Origin: Bacteroidales bacterium
Lineage (GTDB): Bacteria > Bacteroidota > Bacteroidia > Bacteroidales > ML635J-15
Reading direction: 5' to 3'
DNA: 9,969 nucleotides
Assembly: GCA_028701945.1 (NCBI GenBank)
Contig: JAQVPT010000117.1
Span: 1 to 9,969, forward strand
Made by a program: the position numbers and the translations under genes. The notes beneath the pieces were generated by a model. That model worked only from the letters and a program-made list of their open reading frames with translations, searched no databases and had not been told where the DNA came from. Position 1 is the first letter of the stretch. Each line of letters starts with the position of its first letter. Shown in pieces: positions 1 to 6,198 of the stretch.

Positions 1-130
1 CGTTTGAGTTTTTGACTGTAAATTATAGATTTTTGCAAATAATTGTAAAATTAGTGAGAACTAAAACCTTTTATTCACAACAGTTGTGTAATGCTAGTCG
101 TTATTAACGGTTAAGTAACGGATAAATATT
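1..130. repeat. Repeat unit A, copy 1
   Basis: Positions 1-127 are identical, base for base, to 261-387. The unit starts CGTTTGAGTTTTTGACTG, contains the short palindrome CACAACAGTTGTG at 77-89, and ends with the shared 33-bp core at 95-127. The unit may begin further left than the window shows. Confidence 0.9.
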
Positions 131-260
131 AGATGAAATTCAGAGGTTTAAAATTGCATTATTTGTAAACATTTGTAAAATCCGCATGTACTCAATCGGT
201 TTATTAGCAACCGTCTTGTAACCGTAGTCGTTATTAACGGTTAAGTAACGGATAAATTTT
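131..260. repeat. Repeat unit B (diverged)
   Basis: This is the middle unit. It aligns without gaps to both A units at a 130-bp offset. The core at 225-257 is identical to theirs. A shorter block (TTTG.AAA..TTGTAAAAT) and the TGTAA just before the core also match, but most of the first 90 bp has diverged. It carries an internal direct repeat, ATTTGTAAA, at about 160-179. The CACAACAGTTGTG palindrome of unit A is absent here, so that palindrome is not an essential part of the repeat. Confidence 0.8.
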
Positions 261-389
261 CGTTTGAGTTTTTGACTGTAAATTATAGATTTTTGCAAAT
301 AATTGTAAAATTAGTGAGAACTAAAACCTTTTATTCACAACAGTTGTGTAATGCTAGTCGTTATTAACGGTTAAGTAACGGATAAATTT
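261..389. repeat. Repeat unit A, copy 2
   Basis: Positions 261-387 repeat 1-127 with no mismatch. That identity, against a strongly diverged B unit between them, points to recent duplication or gene conversion rather than slow divergence from one tandem array. Confidence 0.9.
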
Positions 390-415
390 GGATTAAATTC
401 AGAGGTGTAAAATTT
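390..415. repeat. Truncated repeat unit B at the array edge
   Basis: These 26 bp match the first 26 bp of unit B (131-156) at 22 positions, including the shared AAATTCAGAGGT. The similarity stops where the stop codon of the lipoprotein gene (415-417, minus strand) begins. The array edge is therefore set exactly at the 3' end of that gene. Confidence 0.65.
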
Positions 416-3069
416 TACTTGACTTTTTGAAGTAAAATATCGCCAATACCAATAATATAACCTTCAGATTTATAGACTATTTTACCTTGTCGATTTACGA
501 AAATTACAACTGGAAAATCATTTCTTTGTTCCGTGCTCTTACACAGAGTATTTTTCGACAGTAAATTATGTCCCTGATCATAAAAATAATTCATATCCTT
601 ACTGTAGCTATAATTATCTGGTTTAAAACTAGGGATATCTACAATAAAATACACATTGATATTTTGTTTTGAAAGCGCATCCATCATTGGTACAATATCT
701 TGCATAATATGTTTTGATGGCTCAGTACCAGTCTCTAACCAGATAAAAGCACAATTGTCCGCAGCTTTACAAAGCGATTTTGTATTAAACGTAATTCCTG
801 CTTGGTCGGAAATATTCCCATTAATAAAGTCAATATCTGCTTGCAAATCGTCTGTTGGAACAGGTAAAGAAACTTGTAGATATATAATATCACTTTCGGC
901 AATATCGAAATAATTACGCAATACATCAACACTGCCGTCTCCGTTACGAACAGAAGTCAAAAGCATATATTTTCCTATCGGGATATCTATCCCGTTTTTA
1001 AAGTCAGAAATTGAAGTTTCCCAACCTAAATCAATGGTTTTAAACTCTCCTTTTTCATATCTCGCTAAAGAAAAATTAATACGGTATTTTAAACTAATTG
1101 ATGTGTCGTTGTTTACGAAAAATACTTGTCCACGTTTAATACTTTTGTAGTCTTGTGTTTTTTGCAAGATAGCATCATGCCAATTATTATTGAAATAATA
1201 TTGCGTTACACCCGAGACATTATCTATTTTTGCAGGGATTCCCAAACTGCGACAAAAAGCTACAAAATAAATTTTTAACGCCCGCTGATCAGAAATTTTA
1301 AATTTATGAACTGCAAAAGGAGTAATTGCAACATTGTAGTTATTTAATTCATCAATTAAAATGCTCTTATTATTTGAGTCTATTTTGGTGGTAATATTTT
1401 GACCAATCCACTCAATTATTTTTTGCGGATTGGCTTTAAAATCAGATATCTGTTGAGCGTCGAATGATTGTAAAATGAATTTCCTATACGGCTTTAACAT
1501 TTCAAATTCAACACGTGGATTTACGATATAGTTATAATAAATATGATCGGGCATACTTTTATCAACATTTTCTGGGGCAAATAGCAAGTTTTCTGAAAGA
1601 GTTTTAGTATCAATATCACGTAAATCTTTTTCGGAAATAACTTGAAGAATTTTTGCAGCTAAATATTGTTTGTTCAGATATGCAGCTTCTATCAAAAAGT
1701 TTTCAATTTCCAGCCAATTACCACGACTATTTACAAGATAAGGGATAATTTCCTCACTAAAATTAAATGTTTCGGCAAAATGTTTTGCTCCTGATTCATT
1801 ATAAAATGATTTTTCGTAATTTTTACGTACCAACTCATTTTGTTTTATTCTTTTTTCCGTCTTAGCAACTAGTTTATCGTCTATTATTGTAACATTTTGA
1901 GCAACTGGGGGGATATATTTTGCAGTTTTAGCAGGAAAATCATCTTTTTTACCGAGAACAACAGTAACAAGCCCTTCAAAATCTGGATTAACAACAACAC
2001 TAGAACTATTTACGCCATCACTTACATAAATTTCGAGACTACCATAACCCGTTGTAAATTCTGATTCGCCCCGAATATTTGTTTGTGTTTCGTAAAGAGG
2101 ATACATTTCTGCATAATTGTATATCTGATACTTCACTTTTATTCCCCATAACGGAATATTATTTTCACTAGTAACTCTTACTTCAATTTTTTTGACTGGA
2201 GCATAAGTACTTAACGCATTTACCCATGTAAAATTCTCGTTCTGGGTTAATAAATTTGGATTCTTTACATCAGCTTTGCCAAATTGTTTAGTATGAACCA
2301 ACATTGTACGGGTTGCAGGAATATCAAACCAACCAGTGTTTAAAACAGGAGCAGGTTCACATGCTCCGAGATAATTCCATTTGTTGTTTATCCAAACTTC
2401 TACCCATGCGTGATTATCGTCAGTATGCACCCAACGAGGCGTGTAAACCTGACGAGTTGGAATGCCCGCAGCTCGTAAAGCAGTAACCGCAAATGTAGAT
2501 TCCTCACCACATCTTCCAAAACCTGAGCGAATTGCTGCCAAAGGAGATATTGTTCTCTCATCTGTTCCACAATATATTACTTTAGAATTGCACCAATGGT
2601 TTATTTCTAGAACCGCTTGTTCGACATTCAGATTATTATCAGTAAATAAATTCTGAAATTCTTTAAGAAAAACCATTCGGGCAGTATCTAAATTCTCATT
2701 ATTAACACGTGGCGGCAAAACATAAGAAATAAAAATGTCTTCGGGAATACTATCTGCCCAAGTAAATGTATCGCGTGCTGTTATAGAGGCTCTTACATGT
2801 TGTAACCAAAAATTAAACTCATAATTTGTGTAATCGCTAATCGGCATATATGCAAATAGATGCTCTAGGTATTCTACTTCTTGAGGTGTAAGACTTTGGT
2901 CATCAAGTGCTTTAAAATAATCGGGAAAATAAACTTCTAATTGATTTTTTCTAATCTCAAAATCAGTAAGTGGATTTAAGTTGTTAACTGGAACTTTTTT
3001 AAGGCAAGAGACATTTAGAATCGTAATGCACAACACCAGTAAATATGTAATTTTACAACTATTATTCAT
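415..3069 (-). CDS. Transglutaminase-like lipoprotein with degenerate second core and thioredoxin-fold C-terminus
   Basis: This 884-aa protein is probably an envelope lipoprotein: the N-terminus is hydrophobic and ends LNVSC, with Cys22 as the likely lipidated residue. A transglutaminase core spans about 150-260. The catalytic Cys187 lies in GRCGEES and His220 in HAWVEVW. The usual Asp position falls in GACEP (234-238), where no Asp is present. A beta-rich linker follows (about 290-375). A second transglutaminase-like region (about 515-635) keeps the scaffold (RSLGIPAKID, then FNNNW) but lacks the Cys and His. Residues 770-884 look like a thioredoxin fold without CXXC (FIWLETGTEPS, then DFPVVIFVNRQGKIV and SEGYIIGIG). 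From memory, Bacteroides relatives share this architecture. The substrate is unknown; cysteine-protease-like action on peptides or glycoprotein is possible. The start codon overlaps the upstream antiporter stop (TAATG), implying coupled translation. Confidence 0.88.
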   Translation of the reverse strand: MNNSCKITYLLVLCITILNVSCLKKVPVNNLNPLTDFEIRKNQLEVYFPDYFKALDDQSLTPQEVEYLEHLFAYMPISDYTNYEFNFWLQHVRASITARDTFTWADSIPEDIFISYVLPPRVNNENLDTARMVFLKEFQNLFTDNNLNVEQAVLEINHWCNSKVIYCGTDERTISPLAAIRSGFGRCGEESTFAVTALRAAGIPTRQVYTPRWVHTDDNHAWVEVWINNKWNYLGACEPAPVLNTGWFDIPATRTMLVHTKQFGKADVKNPNLLTQNENFTWVNALSTYAPVKKIEVRVTSENNIPLWGIKVKYQIYNYAEMYPLYETQTNIRGESEFTTGYGSLEIYVSDGVNSSSVVVNPDFEGLVTVVLGKKDDFPAKTAKYIPPVAQNVTIIDDKLVAKTEKRIKQNELVRKNYEKSFYNESGAKHFAETFNFSEEIIPYLVNSRGNWLEIENFLIEAAYLNKQYLAAKILQVISEKDLRDIDTKTLSENLLFAPENVDKSMPDHIYYNYIVNPRVEFEMLKPYRKFILQSFDAQQISDFKANPQKIIEWIGQNITTKIDSNNKSILIDELNNYNVAITPFAVHKFKISDQRALKIYFVAFCRSLGIPAKIDNVSGVTQYYFNNNWHDAILQKTQDYKSIKRGQVFFVNNDTSISLKYRINFSLARYEKGEFKTIDLGWETSISDFKNGIDIPIGKYMLLTSVRNGDGSVDVLRNYFDIAESDIIYLQVSLPVPTDDLQADIDFINGNISDQAGITFNTKSLCKAADNCAFIWLETGTEPSKHIMQDIVPMMDALSKQNINVYFIVDIPSFKPDNYSYSKDMNYFYDQGHNLLSKNTLCKSTEQRNDFPVVIFVNRQGKIVYKSEGYIIGIGDILLQKVK

Positions 3070-4409
3070 TACTCAAATCTGTCAGTTTCTTCATCGAAAT
3101 CTATTCGGTTTGACGTATTACCACTAGTTACATCTACCATATCCGAATCTTCGTCATCCACAGATTCCTCACTCTCAATTTCATTGTCATCATCAGATAT
3201 TTCATCACCCGTTCCCTCATCATCAGTTTGTGTTTTTATTACTGGTGAAGGAGCTTTACACAGAATCATTCCAACCATCATTACAATTGCACTAAGTACA
3301 ATAACTTGAATAATTAGTGACTTATTAATAATCGTACTTTGAATTGCTTCTGGGATTGCCAAGAATAATAATATTGTTATTAGCCCTCTAGGAGCAACGA
3401 AAACAAGAGGTTTGACTTCTAATTTAAACAGTAATATAATTGCCCAACGGGATAGAAATATTATTGCAACAACTGCGATTGCTAATAAAAATGTCGATGG
3501 ATTTAAAAGTTCAGATGTCTCGATTAAAAATCCAAAAATTAGAAAAAATAATGTTCTAATTAAAAAAGCACCTACATTAACAAGTTCACTAAACTTAGTT
3601 ACTTCCTTTAATAGTATTTCTGGATTTAGTTTTTTTATCAGATTTATTTCTTGAAGTCCGCCAAGGTTTCCTATGAAAAGCCCAAAGATTAAAATAAAAA
3701 TAAGTGCAGGAAGGTGATAAACTTCAGCAACAGCATAAATAAGAACGATCAATATTATTATCGGAATAAATTTAATATGATGATTAATTTTACGTAATAA
3801 GAATAAAAGTAGAATTGTCGCTAAAAACGAGACTACAATAAGTATCAGCATATCGACACCAAATTCCCCAAAAGCGTGACCATTTATAACTTCGTGAGTA
3901 ATAAGAAAGTCAAAAAACAGAACTCCTAGCACATCAGAAAAACTACTTTCATAAATTACAAATTCCTTTTTTTCTTTTGAAAGGTTTTGGACAGTTGGTA
4001 TTGCAATAGCACTACTTATAACACATATAGGAATTGCATTTATTAAGCTTTCTTTTATTGATGTTTCGCCCATTAGTTGCAATATGACCGTAAAAATAAA
4101 ACTCAAAAACGCTACCGACAAAATCGAAATCAAAAAAGATTTATTAATTACTTTTAGTTTAGATTTATTGAACTCAAGGTCAAGACCACCCTCCAATACG
4201 ATAAGAATTAGTCCTAAAGTTCCGAATATTTTTAAAAACATGCTTAAGTCAGGAACTGTAACATTCAAAAAATCGGCTCCCTGTCTAACCAAATATCCGA
4301 GAACTAATAATATTATTACTGTGGGGATACGGGTTTTGGACGAAGTTAAATCAAAAATGTATGCCAGCAATAAAAGCACACAAAGAGTAATTATTATTGA
4401 TAAAGTCAT
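3069..4409 (-). CDS. CPA-family monovalent cation:proton antiporter with acidic C-terminal tail
   Basis: This 446-aa inner-membrane protein has about 12-13 hydrophobic segments between residues 1 and 385. Features typical of Na+(K+)/H+ exchangers are LVLGYLVRQG (35-44), GLILIVLEGGLDLE (66-79), ESSFSDVLGVLFFD (154-167) and APRGLITILLFLAIP (339-353). Asp159 sits where the CPA1 ion-binding Asp lies, but the usual Asn-Asp pair is Ser-Asp here. The size fits the membrane core of the family. No TrkA-N/RCK domain follows. Instead, residues 395-446 form a hydrophilic tail with 24 Asp/Glu in 52 residues, presumably cytoplasmic. The likely role is pH or cation homeostasis; the ion (Na+ or K+) cannot be told from sequence. 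The gene has a candidate promoter just upstream and is translationally coupled to the downstream lipoprotein gene. Confidence 0.88.
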   Translation of the reverse strand: MTLSIIITLCVLLLLAYIFDLTSSKTRIPTVIILLVLGYLVRQGADFLNVTVPDLSMFLKIFGTLGLILIVLEGGLDLEFNKSKLKVINKSFLISILSVAFLSFIFTVILQLMGETSIKESLINAIPICVISSAIAIPTVQNLSKEKKEFVIYESSFSDVLGVLFFDFLITHEVINGHAFGEFGVDMLILIVVSFLATILLLFLLRKINHHIKFIPIIILIVLIYAVAEVYHLPALIFILIFGLFIGNLGGLQEINLIKKLNPEILLKEVTKFSELVNVGAFLIRTLFFLIFGFLIETSELLNPSTFLLAIAVVAIIFLSRWAIILLFKLEVKPLVFVAPRGLITILLFLAIPEAIQSTIINKSLIIQVIVLSAIVMMVGMILCKAPSPVIKTQTDDEGTGDEISDDDNEIESEESVDDEDSDMVDVTSGNTSNRIDFDEETDRFE

Positions 4410-4428
4410 GTTTATTTATTTTATTCTA

Positions 4429-4436
4429 CAAAAATA
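4429..4436 (-). promoter_or_regulatory. Candidate Bacteroidota -7 promoter box for the antiporter-lipoprotein unit
   Basis: Read on the minus strand, this is TATTTTTG, a full match to the Bacteroidota -7 consensus TAnnTTTG. It ends 19 bp before the antiporter ATG. That would give a very short leader, with no Shine-Dalgarno-like purine run, as is common in this phylum. A clear TTG at the -33 position is missing; only a T-run lies there. Short AT-rich motifs occur by chance in such DNA, so the call rests on position and on the 193-bp gap behind it. Confidence 0.4.
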
Positions 4437-4569
4437 AGAAAATCCCTATAATAATCTATTAAAAAAATTGGTTCTAATTCTCAATTTCTGCTTCTCATTA
4501 TTTTAGTTTACTAAAGATTTACATTGCCCTGTTTTTTTGATTTTAGCAAATCTACTAAATCTTATTATC

Positions 4570-4588
4570 ATTGCACTTCTGAAGCAAT
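4570..4588 (-). other. Small inverted repeat past the rhodanese stop
   Basis: ATTGC and GCAAT flank a 9-nt loop, starting 15 nt beyond the rhodanese stop codon. Its position suits a transcript end, but on the minus strand no T-run follows the 5-bp stem, so it does not qualify as a classical intrinsic terminator. It may be chance. Confidence 0.2.
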
Positions 4589-4602
4589 TTTAAAAGTAGT
4601 TA

Positions 4603-4998
4603 TTATTGAGTGCCAACTGTCCTATATCCTGACGAAACCCAAGCATTTAATCCATCAGTCATAAATATTATTTTCCCATTATATTGCAATCCGTTTAATA
4701 TTTCAATTATCAACTCGGATCTTCTGGAATTTGAGCAGTAAACGATAATCTTTTCTGCTTTTAAGTAATTTTGCAACTCTGTTTCAACCAAATCGCCAAA
4801 AGCATCAATATTGATTGCTCCTTCGATATGTTTTTCTGCATACATTGCATCACTTCTACCATCGATTATTATTGTATTAACAGTATTACGAGTGGAAACT
4901 ATTTCAAACGCATCTTTTGCATTCACTAATTCAATAGATTGACTTCTTGCATTTACACATAAAAGAAAACAACAAATTATCGTTATGTAGAGTTTCAT
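4603..4998 (-). CDS. Small exported single-domain rhodanese
   Basis: This is a 131-aa protein. Residues 1-20 form a signal peptide (MKLYITIICCFLLCVNA, with cleavage likely near Ala17), so it should act in the periplasm. The rest is one rhodanese domain: TIIIDGRSDAMYAEKHIEGAINI (42-64) carries the family's D-x-R and H-I-x-G-A-x-N-I signatures. The active-site loop is CSNSRRS (88-94) with Cys88 as the persulfide-forming residue, and DGLNAW (115-120) is the closing motif. The catalytic Cys is intact, so sulfurtransferase activity is plausible, although many periplasmic single-domain rhodaneses have no known acceptor. The six-residue loop resembles sulfur-specific rhodaneses rather than Cdc25/arsenate-type proteins. 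The gene lies 51 bp after the propeller gene and may be cotranscribed with it. Confidence 0.9.
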   Translation of the reverse strand: MKLYITIICCFLLCVNARSQSIELVNAKDAFEIVSTRNTVNTIIIDGRSDAMYAEKHIEGAINIDAFGDLVETELQNYLKAEKIIVYCSNSRRSELIIEILNGLQYNGKIIFMTDGLNAWVSSGYRTVGTQ

Positions 4999-5049
4999 AT
5001 TTTAATAACTTTTCTATTTGGTAAAAATAAAAAATAGATTTTACAATTA

Positions 5050-6135
5050 TTAATCTTTTTTGATAATTTTCTCTGTGTAAATTATGTTTCCTTTATCCAT
5101 AATTCGCACAAGATAAATCCCTTTAAGTATATGACTTATATCTATTTTCTGATTTTCGCTAATAATTTTTGATGCTAAAATGTTTTTGCCTACGATATCA
5201 TAAATTTCAATTCTATCGGCCTCCATTCCATTTAATTCAACAAAAACATATTCACTGCATGGATTAGGATAGATTGAAATTTCAGCATTATAAATAAAAT
5301 CGGAATTACTAAAATTTAAGGTTCCGACATCAATACCCGAAATTTGACTATTTTCCCAATAAATTACCTCTTCCCTACCTGTTCCCGAAGTAGTGCCTGT
5401 TACAATCAAACCATTTTCTCTTTCTATCCAGTATAATTGTTCGCATAGGTCATTAATTGCAAGAGCTCCCACCACATTACTGCCCTGATGAACCTCAGAC
5501 AAATTAGTGCCGTCATAGCTTACCCTCCATACTTTTTCGGTGGTACGCTCAGTAAAATACACATATAAAAATTTGATGTCTAAGCATATATCAAAAACAT
5601 TATACGGCGTTTCAAGAATTACCGTGTCTCCACTACCATCAAGATTGGCTTTGTGCAGTTTGTGGGCATCCATATCAGCCCAAAAAATCAAGTCTCTCAG
5701 GGGATCAATTCCAATGCCCATAACAAGTCCAGCATCATTGATGATTGTCTGTAAAGCGGAGCCATCTGTTTTACAAGTTTTAATAGTGTTCTGATTATTC
5801 TCAGAAAAATAAATACGATTATTATCTGGATGCACTTCAACAACATTTACTTGATGTTCGGTACTTATAACATCTTCAAGCTCAGTTCCATCATAATTTA
5901 CCCTTCTAATTTTATTATCAAGACTTGCAGCCCAATAAACTTTTTTATTTATATCGTCGGTACGTACTCGACAAACTCCAATTTGCCCTGTACATAATGT
6001 ATTGATGTTATCGCCATTAATATCGCTTCGTACAATTAATCCAAGAGCAAAATCGCCCCAAAACAATACGTTTTGTGACTGTAATCCACTACAAATAAAG
6101 ATTACGGAAGTAATAAGTAAAAGTATTTTTTTCAT
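5050..6135 (-). CDS. Secreted YWTD-type beta-propeller with type IX sorting tail
   Basis: The start is placed at the ATG at 6135 (361 aa), because MKKILLLITSVIFICSGLQSQ is a clean signal peptide. An upstream in-frame ATG at 6174 would add 13 polar residues ahead of it. The mature part holds six repeats of about 42 residues in the LDL-receptor YWTD style. Each has a core such as VYWAAS, IYFSEN, IFWADM, VYFTER or LYWIER, followed by an x-DG-x turn (NYDGTELE, KTDGSALQ, NLDGSGDT, SYDGTNLS), which predicts one six-bladed propeller. Residues about 284-361 form a Por-secretion C-terminal domain: IYPNPCSEYVFVEL, then IEIYDIVGK, then LKGIYLVRI and a basic end KIIKKD. The protein should cross the outer membrane by T9SS and be released or surface-anchored. 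Its ligand is unknown; propellers of this type usually bind proteins or carbohydrate. No T9SS component gene is in the window. Confidence 0.87.
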   Translation of the reverse strand: MKKILLLITSVIFICSGLQSQNVLFWGDFALGLIVRSDINGDNINTLCTGQIGVCRVRTDDINKKVYWAASLDNKIRRVNYDGTELEDVISTEHQVNVVEVHPDNNRIYFSENNQNTIKTCKTDGSALQTIINDAGLVMGIGIDPLRDLIFWADMDAHKLHKANLDGSGDTVILETPYNVFDICLDIKFLYVYFTERTTEKVWRVSYDGTNLSEVHQGSNVVGALAINDLCEQLYWIERENGLIVTGTTSGTGREEVIYWENSQISGIDVGTLNFSNSDFIYNAEISIYPNPCSEYVFVELNGMEADRIEIYDIVGKNILASKIISENQKIDISHILKGIYLVRIMDKGNIIYTEKIIKKD

Positions 6136-6198
6136 GTCAGTTAGTTTTTGGGTAAATTTCAATTTTATTAACATTTATTTATCTGCCTAAATACATTT

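Larger units (their letters stand above)
1..415. repeat. Tandem array of ~130-bp intergenic repeats (A-B-A-partial B)
   Basis: This stretch contains no credible gene. It is built from units with a period of exactly 130 bp, visible because a 33-bp core beginning TAGTCGTTATTAACGG and ending GATAAAT recurs unchanged at 95-127, 225-257 and 355-387. The first and third units (type A) are identical over 127 bp, while the middle unit (type B) shares the core and scattered blocks but differs elsewhere. A fourth, truncated B-like piece runs into the stop codon of the lipoprotein gene. The array reaches position 1, so it probably continues to the left. The A-B-A pattern suggests that a 260-bp dimer was duplicated recently (inference). 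Function is unknown: it could be a protein-binding array, a transcribed 3' element of the lipoprotein gene, or a neutral repeat family. Confidence 0.9.
4410..4602. other. 193-bp intergenic gap separating two minus-strand gene groups
   Basis: This is the longest gap among the minus-strand genes; the others are 51-72 bp or overlapping. It holds the candidate -7 box near the antiporter start and an inverted repeat just past the rhodanese stop. No ORF, tRNA-like cloverleaf or copy of the left-edge repeat core is visible. It probably divides the strand into two transcription units (inference from spacing). Confidence 0.5.

Noticed and set aside
95..127. Intrinsic terminator in the repeat core
   Set aside because: The possible stem is weak (7 bp with one G-T pair) and no T-run follows it on either strand.
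1..390. CRISPR array (33-bp direct repeats with regular spacing)
   Set aside because: The intervals between cores are 97 bp, the first and third flanking stretches are identical rather than unique, and no cas gene is nearby.
1..390. Integron attC sites (GTTAAGT in the core fits GTTRRRY, and the unit length is like the Vibrio cholerae repeats)
   Set aside because: No RYYYAAC partner and no long imperfect palindrome pairing the two ends of a unit could be found, and there are no cassettes between the repeats.
599..761. Active thioredoxin at the end of the lipoprotein
   Set aside because: The fold is suggested but there is no CXXC; the equivalent position reads WLETGTEPS.
656..932. Short ORFs on both strands inside the lipoprotein gene
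   Set aside because: They lie wholly within the C-terminal coding region in other frames and show no start context or domain.
4084..4437. Plus-strand ORF of 117 codons opposite the antiporter gene
   Set aside because: It lies antisense to clear transmembrane segments, has a lysine/asparagine/threonine-rich composition typical of a shadow frame, and shows no domain.
6136..6174. Upstream ATG at 6174 for the propeller gene
   Set aside because: It would place 13 polar and charged residues ahead of a standard signal peptide; the ATG at 6133-6135 gives the normal MKK start.
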